Assembly (NCBI GenBank): GCA_023333565.1
Contig: JAJKFH010001810.1
Coordinates: 1,178,001-1,242,000, forward strand
DNA: 64,000 bases
Origin: Puffinus mauretanicus
Taxonomy: Eukaryota; Chordata; Aves; Procellariiformes; Procellariidae
Reading direction: 5' to 3'
The translations under genes were made by a program, and so were the position numbers. The notes beneath the pieces were generated by a model. The model was not told the DNA's origin and did no database searches. It was given only the letters and a program-made list of their open reading frames with translations. The number at the start of each line of letters is the position of its first letter. The first letter of the stretch is position 1. Positions 34,019 through 46,100 of this stretch are shown here, in pieces.

Positions 34019-34530
34019 TGTCGTGGTTTAATCTGGCAAGCAGCCAAACCCCACGCAGCCGCTCGCTCACTCTCCCTCCCCCTCGTGGGATGGGGAGAGA
34101 ATCGGAAGAGTAGGAGTGAGAAAAACTCGTGGGTTGAGATAAAGACAGTTTAATAGAACAGAAAAGGGAAAATAATAGTAATGATAATGATAGGATATAC
34201 AAAACGAGTGATGCACAATGCAATTGCTCACCACCCGCGCTGACCGATAACCAAGTAGCGATCACTACTTCCTGGAACACGCCTACCATTTATATACTGA
34301 GCATGACGTCACATGGTATGGAATACTCTGTTGGCCAGCTGGGCCAGCTGTCCCGGCTATGCACCCTCCCAGCCTCTCATGTGCTTGGTAGAGCATGGAA
34401 GCTGTCCTTGACTAGCAGGGTACTTAGCAACAACTGAAAACATCGGTGTGGTACCAACATTCTTCTCATACTAAACCCAAAACACAGCACTAGGAAGAAA
34501 TTTAACTCTATCCCAGCCAAAACCAGGACA
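34019..34530 (-). mobile_element. 5' LTR of the minus-strand provirus
   Basis: Minus-strand reading starts TGTCCTGGTTTTGGCTGGG and ends TTAAACCACGACA. It has a TATA box (complement of TTTATATACTG, 34289-34299) with a perfect palindromic CRE site TGACGTCA at 34304-34311, just upstream in the direction of transcription. An ATTAAA polyadenylation signal lies near 34148, followed by the 'ctgtctttatctcaacccacgag' stretch and a C/T-rich U5. The short homologue at 7804-8228 carries a decayed version of the CRE region. Confidence 0.9.
34304..34311 (-). promoter_or_regulatory. CRE palindrome (TGACGTCA) in LTR promoter
   Basis: A perfect cAMP-response element core a few bases upstream of the LTR TATA box on the minus strand. 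It is known as the binding site of CREB/ATF-type factors. Function in this copy is inferred from sequence only. Confidence 0.7.
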
Positions 34531-34535
34531 ATTGC
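34531..34535. repeat. Target-site duplication, right copy (ATTGC)
   Basis: Identical to 33813-33817; it abuts the outer end of the LTR. Confidence 0.82.
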
Positions 34536-35631
34536 ATATTCTGCTGTGTTTTTCCTGCGATCAGATCATTTCTAGTATTATTCATTACAAATTTGAATGT
34601 CTTTTCAAAGTGGTAACTAGGCAAATGGCTTATAGCTATTAAAGATTAGTCATAGACAATGTCTATCTGAAATTATTTGAACCCGTAATTGCATTTTCAG
34701 TCAATAGAGTCAGTTATGATTGTGTGTTTATCTCAAAAAATGCTGATGCATACCTTTATACTTCATGTGCTTTAATCCTTAAACATCAAATTATATCTCT
34801 GTCTAGGGAACTGTTGCATTTCTTCAGGCTGCTTTCACATAGACATATCAATGTAGGGTGCATAAAACGCATACTTTCTGGAGCAAGACGAGAGCTGAAC
34901 GTCTACTTTCCGATACATACACCAGGGATCTTTTCTTGCTTCAGTTGAATGTTATACCAATCCTATGGTCAGCTTTAGAAGCAGCAGATCTACTGATCAC
35001 GTGCAAAGGTAGCCCACACAAGACATCATGCTTTTATTACTAGGTAGTTACCTACTTCACCCAAATGAGGCACAAAAGATCTTTCTTTACTACAATAGTA
35101 ACAGAAATCTCAAGAGAAAATCCTGGGAGATTTTAGTGTTCAAATATATTGAGTGTGGTGTCAAGTCAGTGCTTCAACATGCATGAGTAAGACAGCTCAG
35201 AGATTTCTCAGCAGGCCTTGTTCCTGTAGATCTCTACAAGCTGTTGGGGGAGCTGATGGAACAGTCAAGCTTATGCTATGGGACCCATATTTGAGATTAA
35301 ATTATATCCCTTTTGTCTCTGTTCCCAATATGTGGATGGGCATTCATAGCTGGTGTATGACTTTGGTACCTATCCACAAGATTTTCACGTTCACGTTAAA
35401 GAAAGTGCAAACACAGCCATTTACTTGTTTCCTACTTTTACGACTAGTAATTGAAGCAAGGTAATGTTTTCACTTTTCAGCAAATGACATAGGCATCCGT
35501 TGCTGACGTCTCAGCAAATGACATGAAATGCTCCTATTCTAACCCATATTCCACAAGAGTTGCTACGGTTTGCAGGACTTCAAAACCACAAAATTACACA
35601 CTTTTTACTTTTTTTTTTGAGTAGCTAAATT

Positions 35632-35648
35632 AAAAAAAAAAAAAAAAA
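35632..35648 (+). repeat. A17 homopolymer
   Basis: Seventeen consecutive A residues; no clear retrotransposon body upstream. Confidence 0.9.
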
Positions 35649-36280
35649 GGAGAAAAGCCCCAAAGAAAACAAATGATCATGCTTATTTTCCACAAAGGTT
35701 GACATCTGACTCCTAGCAAAATAGGATTTTTTTTTTATTTTGTGTTTCACCCATGGAAGCAACTGTTAGGTAGGTGAGGCTGCTATACATGAAAGAGAAG
35801 CTGTGCAAAGTAAATGGGGTTTCACAAGCTACTGCATTTGAAGGAATAGGATCTTTTGGGTTCCTGATTCATGGGAACTGAAGGAGATCGATAGGCACAT
35901 GAACAAGATATTCCTAGTTGCACGAAATATATATAGACATACTACTATATGTGGGACGTGATTGAAAGCCCTGTATAGTTCTAACATGCAGGTTATATGT
36001 TTCTGAAATGTGTAATTTGTGTTTCTGTAAGAAAGGGAAATGCCCATGAAGTATAGATTTGTAGCACTTGATGACCTTTGGCAATGCAGTTTATACAGCG
36101 AATAATTTTCTGACCTGAGGCATGCATGAGTCTTTTTTTCTCCTTTATTTTATCCAGTGGTCACAAGGTAGGTCATTCTGTCATTAGATGGCGTATTTCT
36201 GTCTTGTAAACACAGATGTGTGTAGTGGGGTTAGTGGCAGTGAGAAATGAGCAATATCTCACCTGCTCTTGCCAATATTA

Positions 36281-36309
36281 TTATTTTTTATTATTTTTTA
36301 TTATTTTTA
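36281..36309 (+). repeat. 10-bp tandem repeat, three copies
   Basis: TTATTTTTTA occurs twice in full (36281-36290, 36291-36300) and a third time with its last base changed (36301-36309). Confidence 0.9.
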
Positions 36310-36345
36310 CAGCCCCCAAAAGTGTGCTAGGCACTTGGAGGAACC
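36310..36345 (+). mobile_element. Possible ancient core-SINE/CR1-like end
   Basis: CAGCCCCCAAAAGTGTGCTAGGCACTT resembles the 'tgtgctaggcgctgtacaaa' block seen in ancient amniote SINE/LINE 3' regions, which also tends to sit beside TTATT tracts as here. Only one short block is legible, so the call is weak. Confidence 0.3.
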
Positions 36346-39300
36346 ATTAAAGCACTTTAATGCTTCTTGTAACGCTCCAATAACCTGGGAATTTTTTACA
36401 CATATATTTACCTTTATGTAGATAATTTTACAAGATAGGCTGCAAGCAGTCACCTAACAGCTTCTTGTGTCACCATCGTGTGTGATGTGTAGGCCCTGCT
36501 GATTTTTCCTGCTCTCTTGTTCCTTCCATTTCACGAGGGAGGCTGTGATTCTGGCTTGTATTGTCATGGTGCTTTATATCTAAGTGTGATAGGGGGTTTG
36601 CATTAATTACAATGTAATTTTGTATTCTGCTCATCCTTAGTCATGCTTTTATGTATGAAAACTATGGACCTACCTAGAGAGACCAGCTAATGTCCACAGA
36701 TGTTCTTATGAGTCCATGCTTGCTTGCTTGAGTTGTAGCCTGAGGGAGAGTTTGTTTTAAGGGAGAATGAAGGTGCCTAGTTCTTTTTGCTCAAAGTTAG
36801 CTCTGGTTCTTTAAAGCCAAATCTCTACTTGTCCATTTACATTTGGAGCTAGTGCCAGTTTACTGCAAGGGTTTGCGACCTGAAAAGGTCTATCGCATCA
36901 TGCCATAGCACCTCTGGTTCGTGTGTGTGGCTGCTCAATGCTTTAGACGTGGTCTGGATTAGTACTTGTATGTAGTGCATCTTTGTGTGCATCCCTGATG
37001 GCATAAATGCAGAATGCTTCTTGCCTACAACACACTTCAGAATTTAGTGCTCATGTATGATACAATTCCATTGCACTTGGCTTTACCACGCAGATAAATT
37101 TGTTTTAGTTTAATTTATATATTTATATATAATATTTATATGTTATAGTTATCTAATATATTTCATTTTCTTTGTATTTTTTATGCTTCGAACATTCTCA
37201 TGAACATTTTTTCTATATAATTTTTTATAAAGCTTCATCATCATGTTGTTAAATCAAATGAGGATGCTGTTACATATAATATTGAATCATGCATGTTTAA
37301 GTCTGTAGCCATCAAGAATGTACAAAACAAATGGACTGTAACCATCTCTTGTCATTCTTAAGCAAACCTAAATCACTTCTTCTTAATTAAAATTTAACTT
37401 TTTCTTTCATTTGCATTGACTATGAATGAACTGGAATGAAGAGCAAATGCTGCTAGGTTTAATAAGAATAGAAGTCATATTGAACATCCAAGTGGAGTGC
37501 TGGAAGCACAGCTTGTTAATCAGATTGCAAGTATTATATTTGACATTGTAAATGGGTGCAGTAGCAAAAGACCATTAACTTTAAGTGCTATTTGGAATAG
37601 AAGTGTACTATTTCTATTTGTATATGAGTTTTTGGAAGCACATATATACTAGAAGCAAACAAATTTAAACTGCAAAGAATGTGCTTCTGTATTTAAAGGG
37701 TAGATAGAATTCATAAGCTATTGAAACCAGCCTATTAATTTGAGACAGTTCCATTATCTAAAAAAAAAAGAAGAGGGAGAAAAAAGGAACTCAATGAAGT
37801 GTAACTTATTCCATTTATGTGCTGAAATAAAATCACAGTGATAGAGATTTGTTCAAAGAGCAGCTCAGCGCAGATTGAAAGTTGTTCTAGAAACAAACGT
37901 GTGGTTTTTAGTGCAGGTTTTTAATGGTAGAGGTGCTATATTAATATTTCTCATTTCAATTAGCGAAAGACAGTGGATGTTTGTGAGTGCATGCATCCTC
38001 TTGGCATTCGACAGCATTTCCCTGGAGTGGGAATTACAGCAGTTTGTTTAAAAGATCTGTAAGACAAAGACAGTATTTTGTGGATGTCCAGAAAGTAGAA
38101 AGAATTCCAGTATCTGTTTATAATAAAAAAGATATCTTATAGTACCCTTCATTGTAAAACATCCCAGAGAGCTCTGCAGGTTGGAACACAGATCTGCATA
38201 CCTGCAGGTATTTGTTGCAGCCACCTGCCAACTTGCAGGTGAAATAGAAACTGTTTATTGTGCTTTGTGACAGCACACACCTGCATCAAAGAGGAAAAGA
38301 GAAATTTCTTTTAAGATTTTCTGCCTGTCTTAACATTTGCTGAATTATTATTTTAATATCTAAGTTCTCCTCGGGTCTATCGGACTTGTGTAAAAAATGT
38401 TGAGGGGTTGTTTTAATACCTAGATGTCCTACATGGTATCACCTGCTCCTCCATCTTCCTCTTCATGGGAGACTCTGTTTGGACCACATGTGCATACCTA
38501 AAAGCTCTTTCAGAGCCCTCAGCAGTGTAGGCTCCTTCTTTTGAGCTCGGTTGAAACAGAGAGTTAAGTGCGGTGGCTGGAGTTAGAAAATGACCCAGGC
38601 ATGACTGAATGAATGTGGTAAATTCAAAACCTTCTTCTGCCAGTAGTTAATTGATTGATCTGTCTGTAAAAATCTTGCTGTGGAAATGGGAGAGCTTTGA
38701 CATGGGTGTAAAGGAGCTGTGTAGCAGTGGCAAATGCCCAAGAGCTGTTGGCTCCAGCGCTGCAGTGATCCAGCTGGACGCTGAGCCCCAGCCCCGCGCC
38801 TGTGGCACCAAGCATCACCACTGCCTTCATGGTTGGGCAGGGTATCGTTTCCCAGAATTAATAACAGCTACGGGAATGTTGTTCTGCCTTTGCAGGGCAA
38901 AGATCTTTCCATAATAAAACATTACTAGCCTTCAGACGAAATGCCTAATTTTTTTTTACCGTTTTGTTTCGCTCAGAAGTAGACAAAAAAACCCTGTTGA
39001 AATCCATTAAATTAAATCCTTGAATTTAAAAGGTCTTGAGATTAATTTGGTTATTGAAGCTTGCAGAATATCCTTATTCAGGGTTTTTTATTCCCTATTC
39101 AAACTGCTGGGGCTTAGGACTTGTTTGCACTTTCAAGTGTAAAGATTGCCCTGAGTGATTTGAAGCTTCAGAAATAAATTGCTACATATTTATTGCTGTA
39201 AAGATAATCTTCCAAACATGAATTGATGCCACTCTGACTTCCTGAGGGTTCAGCACTTCTACTGTAGAAAACCTTCCCAATCAAGAAAAGAGGGAAACTG

Positions 39301-40114
39301 CCAATACTTTGGTAAGATTTGTTATTGCTACCTGGAAGCCTGAAGGACAAAGAGGATGTGATCTGAGAGCATAAGTGCTCAAATATTCATGTGGTGGGAA
39401 AAAAAAACATGTGGGTAGTGGTGGCCGGGAAATGCTTCTGAGCACTCCAAGGAAAACTAGTTTTTAACTGTCAAACTGTGCCTGACATCTTGTTCAGTAA
39501 ACTAACTTCTGTACACCTTTGGTAGATCTAATAGTTGGAATTCCTCAACTGAGATGTTAACTTTTACATTCGTTTAAATTAACTTAATGAAATATAAAAA
39601 ATGGGATTGCTTAATTGAGGAATAGGTTTTTACTATGAATCTACCACTCCACTTGCTTAGAATTTTCTTTTGCCCCTATTCCCTTGGAGATTCTTTGTAA
39701 ATAGGGACAGGACAAATGGTGGAAGTTAATCCTTTCTCATAAAAATAATTCTTTCCTTTCTGTTGTTCCAAGTCTCCAGGAGAGCAGCTTGGATAAGGCA
39801 ACTGTTATATGTAATATATATTTTATATTTTTCTTTAAACAACAATAGCAAAAAAGAGTTAAAAATACTAGGAATTTTAGAGACTGTGGGTGCTGAACGA
39901 ACAAATTCAGAGATTGAATGCAAGTCAAAAATGTCTGCAAAATGAATGACTAAAAGAACAGAATCGGGATGTACTGGTCAGGGTTGATTGTTCCTTTCAC
40001 CTGATCTTTTCTAGAGCTGCAACATGGGGCTTGTGAAGGAAGAGGCAGAGATAATGAATATGTTTGGAGGAAAATTTTGGGGGAAGTGAATCAAAGCATT
40101 AAGTAGCAAACTTT

Positions 40115-40131
40115 AAAAAAAAAAAAAAAAA
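40115..40131 (+). repeat. A17 homopolymer
   Basis: Seventeen consecutive A residues without a recognisable retrotransposon body. Confidence 0.9.
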
Positions 40132-43100
40132 GGAGATCCATTTTACAAATTCTTTTCATTTTTAAGTAGAAAAATATAGCAGCATTAGACTAGACTAAAA
40201 CCCCTTAATGTTTTTTGTTGGATGAATACATTATCTTTGAATGAGAAAATCAATGCATTGTTGATGTGCTAGCAAAGATTTATGCACATCAAGATGGTTC
40301 TTGATGGATTAATTTTCAGGATAAAGGTGCCACTGTTTGGAATAGTATGTGACATTTTTGTAATGCTTTCAAATGACTGAAATCACTGCCTTTGGAAAAA
40401 GAAAAAAAAAACCAACCGCATTTCCTGTGAATACAAATGTGCAACATGTTCTTTCCCTTCTTAGGAGCTAACCTTTGCCTTCTGTTACAGGTCTTTTCTA
40501 TGGATATGCTGAATTCGATCAGTGTGACATGACAGTCACATTTGTTACGTGTGTGACAAAACCAAAGCTATATTTAAAAAGGAGGTTTTTTGGATTTTTT
40601 GAAGGCACAGTCTAAGTGCTTTGAGAGGAGTACAAGATACACATCTTTCAAACCTGTAATTACACGTTATCGTCTATCCAATGTCTCTGTTACTCCGGAA
40701 AAAAAACTATTTTCATTCATTTCATTTTCATTCATCATGTTAAGGATGTGATCCATTGCTACTGAAGTGGATGGTGAGAGTCCATTAGATTTTAATGGGC
40801 TTAGGGTGCCATTGGCAGTGAGAAAGGATATTCTGGAATTGATAGTCTTGTTGCCTCTTGGTCATTTCAATTTAAACTTTGGAATCAGAAAAGGTGAGTC
40901 GTGTAAAACCCATTTGTAATCAGAGATTGTATTTCACTGCAGTTATTCAGCACAACAAGAAGTACACACCACAACTTCTTCTCTCCCGTTAAGACTTACA
41001 AGCTGTTCCAGTACGGAATAACTTATAGAAGTGAATAAGCCACCAGCTTCTTTTCTTTTGTGAGTTCTGTAATGCACTCTAATCCATTTTAAAGATGTGA
41101 TACTGGTGATGTCTGCACTCCGCAGAGCTCCTTGGGATCAGTCATCTTTCCTACTGCTAGAAGGTATCTCATTATCTAATAAAATCAGGAATTTAACATT
41201 AACCATTCGTATTTTTTGTTAGATCAGATAGCATCATTGGGTCTAAATGACATATTTTGATGTTTCTTTACCGTGTCTTTGTATGTGTTGTGCACATATT
41301 TTGTACTGTGCAAAATCTTTTTGAAAAAGCAAGTCAGTGCGGTGTCAGAACAGCTTACTGCCAACTTGAGACTGAAGTAAAAGAAGCATCAAGTGATTTG
41401 ATTGTACTGAGATTACATCTTTGTAGAGCTTTATAAAAAAATAATCTGATACTACACAGCTGTGAGGATAAAAGAAGCAAAAAGCTAGTATTAAATATAA
41501 TACATGGGACATCTACATAGTCCCTAACTTAAGAGTGAATTATTGAGTTTGTAGGGCTTCTTGGGATGATATCCACAATAATAAAATATAGGACTAAAGC
41601 TGTAGAAACCTTTGCTGCTGTTAATCGAGTTCTTTGGTAAAGCCACTTTCCTAATAGCATTGAACCATGTTCTCCTCAGTAAAATAGAAATAATTCCAGC
41701 TGATTAATTGATTACAAGTTGAAGAAGTCCTACGTGACATTCAGAGAGTGAAGCTCAAAGACTGTTTCTGTTCTAGTTAATAACATAAAGTTAAGTTGTT
41801 CTCTGGCCCCTGGAGCAGGTGGCATGGCCTGGCTCACACCCCTATTGCTGTACTCTTTCCCAGTCAGAGACGGGCAGTAGCCATGCTGCTGGAAACTTGA
41901 TTATCCTATCTCTTGCACTTTATACACTGAAAAATCTCTTCACTTTAGATATGTTTTTCATAAATTAAATCCTTATTTGGGGGCTTCAGAAGATTTTCAA
42001 GTCAGTCATCTACGCCTTCTGAAGTTTTATGTTTGTAGGCAGCTTTCAGAGCGGTTTATACAATTCCCGGTGAGAATTTTCAGTTGAATTTCCATTCTGG
42101 TTTACTTTGTAATCCACTTTGTTCCCAAGATGTTAGTCTGCTATTTAAAGAGCAGAGCTGTGCATGTTTTTCTAAATGTCATCATGAGCTGTACCTAATA
42201 TTTTTTTATGAATACCCTAGTCATTTCAGAGTGCTTTCTACTGTATGAGGCCCCCAAATAGTTAAACCGAATAAACTTGGTGCAGGAACTGTTGTTGGGC
42301 ATGCTCTGGGTTTGTACTTATAAATCAATGGCATAGGAAGGCAACACTGGGAACAAGTATGTAAGGAGCTGTAGCGGTCAGTGAGGTCTTCAAGGTGAGA
42401 ATGACAAGCTTGAATTTCATATTGTGCTAGAGAAGGTGATGGGGTTTATGAATTTGGCTCCATTCCAGCAAAGTACTTAAAGCCAAAGCATAGTGCCATT
42501 ATGTAAATCTATTTATAGAGGTAGATATATTCCCTCTTTAAAAAATGCATGCAACTCATTAGCATTAATAGAATTTATGAGATAGCAGTAAGGAGAAAAG
42601 GTAGCTATTAGTTTGAACAACAATTCTTTTTTTTTTGGTAATAAAATCTGACCTTTGTCCACTGGAAAAAAAATCTGCATTAGACTTGTTTGCAGGATAT
42701 CTCGAGAGTCAGATTGTTTTGGCACACAGAAAAGAACATGATGTCTGTCACTTTCATGATTCGAGCTGCAGCTTTTGACATACAGCTTATATAAAAAAAC
42801 CCAGAATTGTAAATTGAATTATAATTGATTAAAATTAACAAGAAAATTTAGAGCAGCAGCTACAAGTATGCCTGTTTTGCAAGAATGGCAACCCAGTGAT
42901 ATTCTCCCTTCCACAGTGTATTTTAAGAAAATATTCTCAAGAATTGTAAGTCATTGATACATCATTTATTACAAGATCCTGCAATTATTGGTGAAAGTTC
43001 AGAAGATTAATGCCTAGAGGTTCAAATAAGCTTGAGAGATACTTATTCAATGGGCTCTGGCGGGAGTAAAGGGATTATTTGACATAAAGAAGGAAGGGGC

Positions 43101-46100
43101 TATAGGCTACTAAAGTTTAGACAATATACATTTTTTAATTACATTTGAAATTAAGTCAAAAGCAGCGAAATATTAATTGTGCTTTGGGTTCAGGTGCACA
43201 TGTCAGGTTTGGCCTAGTACTGCCTATTACAGAACCGCTTTTAGGTGCTAAAACTTTAATATTTTCAGACTTCAACCGTTTGGGAGCTCGGAGTCTGTAG
43301 GGAAACGGCGGTTGGGATTTGGTGGACAGCAGTGAAGGCAGGAGAAGATGTGGCAGAAGACACAATGGAAATTGGAAGAATTTCTGCAACGTAGGATAAA
43401 AGGAAAGGTTCAACAGAGGTAGAAAAGAAAAGCAGGAGCCAAAACAGAGTAAGTGCCGAAGAAATGAAATTGGAGTAAGGCTGGAAGACTCACAAACCTG
43501 GTGTAAGGGATGCAGGGGGCAAGGAAAAGCCCCCTGATGTGGCAAGGTTGTGCGCCGCTGATAGGGCAGGCTTCCTGCCAGCCCCAAAGCCTGGATCTGT
43601 TATTTCTCAGCACTGCTTTGTAGTGAAAATGTTCATCGTCAGAACCAGCTCAATGCTGCTTGGCAATTTAGGCAGAACTGAGTATTTTTGCCCTGAGTAG
43701 AAGAAAAAAAATAGCTGTCTCTGGCTGCTGCGGTGTGGGGCGGGAGTGGGGTCACCTCCGTCTGTTTCCAATGTCCTCTACCATGTGCTCAGCCCCGCTG
43801 TTGGTGACAGTAATAGCAGCAAGGCCATCACTCCATTGAGGAGAGCAGGCAGCATGGATAGCTCTTACTAGGACAGTCTGCCACCATGGACATCTACTTA
43901 TTTTGCCTCTGCCTGAAATAGGCCCTGTGTTCCAATCCGGGTGGTAAGCCCACATAGAAATAATGTGATCTTACTGCCAGCCACTACTCTTTCTGCATGA
44001 CCAAACTATCTTAGTCTGGGTCATGTCCCAGAATAGGACCATAAGAATTTTTCTTTTCATTTTTAACTTTTTTTTTAAATACAGAAAATTGCTTACAGTT
44101 TGCTACCTCCTCCTTTCTTCCTCGATGTACCCCAAGCCCTGGTTTTCTCCACAAAATTCTGGTCTCAGTCAGAGCACAGGGTAAATGGTGACAACTGAAC
44201 CAGTAACAACTCAATATTTCTTTTTAACATCAGCCATATGGTAACTCTGTGATCATTGCCTAACTCGGTCAGGGGCTTAGAGATGTAAAGCTTCTTATGC
44301 CTTTGTTAGGCCAGCTATTTCCATTGGGAGGCTGAAGATCAAGCAACCATACTGCTGAATTTATCTAAAACATCTTACTATGTAAATCTCAAAAAGGGAG
44401 GATTTTAAAAAATCTGACTCTAATATGTGCTGAGAATTCTGCCCGAAGAATTCTTACCTACTATCCAAGGCTGGTCAGAAAGTGACATTCCTTCTTTCCC
44501 GTCCTTCTTGCTGGTTTTCTCCAGTTCTTAATCACAACATCAACCATCCATTTCTTTTACTGTTTAACCAATATGTCAGAAGGGAAAACAAGAATATTTC
44601 ATTTCCACTTGTATTTTAAGCACAGTTCAAAAGTTTCCATAACAGCTGGTAGTAATGCGAGAAACATTTTCTGTCATACTAGTTTAAAATAAACTTTCCA
44701 GCACTATCAGAAAAGCAGTAGCATTACGATTGAAACAATTAATTGTATATGACATTGCAATTACAGGAGACAGACTTCTAGTAGCTTCTGACTTTGCTGC
44801 AGATTATAATCACTTAAATGCACCTTATCAAATAACACTGTCCTTAAAGCTCTTCAGGACATGAATAAACTTCCTGGTGATGTAGTTGCTGGGAGTGGGG
44901 AGGAAAAGGGTTGTTACTTAGAAAAGAAAAGAAAAAAAGCTTGTGTTTTTTCTAATACACAGAATGGCTTTACACTGAGAATAGAACTGGCCACTGAGTC
45001 GGCTGCGCACGTGCGCTGTGGTCCCAACCAGAGCCCACCCAGCTCTTGCCTTTGGCTTGCCCAAAGCTGTCCCATCAGCCCAGGCACTGGTATTGCTGAT
45101 CCCATTCCCGCAGGTGTGTCTCCTGCTATTGTAAGTTGAAACAATTGGGTAGACAGCAATTATGCTCATTTTTCTAAGCCTTACGCTTGAAAGGGGAAGA
45201 GAAGTTGGTTGAGAGGATCTGAAAACATCTCCTGGAAATAACCTATCATCAAACGTGTGAAGCACTTCCCCATCTGCAGGAGGGTGGTTGCTTCTGCCTC
45301 TCCTCCCGCGCTTAGGAACTGTGGTAGAAACAAGAATTTGTCAATCAAAAAGTCCTGTTCTTGAGTGTAAAACCACAATTAGGAGTTCTCAAATGGATTC
45401 TTCAAGATCAATGTTGCAGAACCATTCCTGCTGCAGAGCCTGCACAGAGGGAAAGAGGGTTTTGTGCCTCCTGGAACAGGAGGAGGAGGAGTTGCAATTC
45501 AATAAATAGAGCCGCAGTATCTGAGCGAATGCAGCTACTCCTTATTCTGACTTTCCACAGGATCTCACAACACATGCTTCAATAACCGCTGGCAAGTATT
45601 GACTTTGGGAACACTAATTTCACCGCCGACTTGTTCAGGGTACCAGCGAGTCGCTATTATAGTGTGTCAACAACTGTAGTTACTGCCCTTTCCATTTCTG
45701 CCTGTAGGTTAAGAGGCATTTTCCCGTGCTCTGTAATTACCAGCCAAACACCAAAGAATTAACACTGTCCATCTGACAGATTCTGTGATGCTGTGTGATT
45801 GCTCCCGCTGAAGCAATAACCATTCGCTGACCTACCAGTTTTTGCAGGAGACTTGTTTTATAGTTCCATTCAAACACATTTAAGAAAACAAGAATCTGAG
45901 GAGAGGCTCTATGGGCTGATATAAGTAAAGCTAAGACATTGAAGCTTGCACACTGACATTTTCAGAGCTTTAATTTCAGACAACAAATGGCACGGTCATC
46001 AAGACAATCGATTTAGAATGACAAAAAACATTTAAATAAACACAAAATCATCTACTGCATAAATACATGTACGGGGCGGGGGGAAGAGGTAAGTTTGCTA

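Larger units (their letters stand above)
33818..34530 (-). mobile_element. Internally deleted endogenous retrovirus (-), subfamily A LTR
   Basis: Read on the minus strand: a full 512-bp 5' LTR (34530 to 34019), an 8-base spacer, a lysine-type primer-binding site, about 160 bases of leader, and then only the last ten bases of a 3' LTR (AACCACGACA, seen as TGTCGTGGTT at 33818-33827, identical to 34019-34028). ATTGC is duplicated on both sides. All coding regions and nearly all of the 3' LTR have been removed, leaving the outer boundaries intact. The 5-bp duplication differs from the 6-bp one of the element at 3685. Family naming beyond 'avian ERV with lysine-type PBS' is uncertain. Confidence 0.85.

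Noticed and set aside
33981..34289. 102-codon minus-strand frame that could look like a small protein
   Set aside because: It lies within the provirus LTR and primer-binding region.
35632..35648. A17, A16 and T16-17 runs as poly(A) tails of processed pseudogenes
   Set aside because: No recognisable gene body or duplication adjoins 11428, 23258, 35632, 40115 or 63661; listed only as homopolymers.
43156..43587. 143-codon minus-strand frame, the longest outside repeats
   Set aside because: It is leucine/proline/serine-biased from a purine-rich plus strand, resembles no family, and has no transcript features; judged a chance opening.
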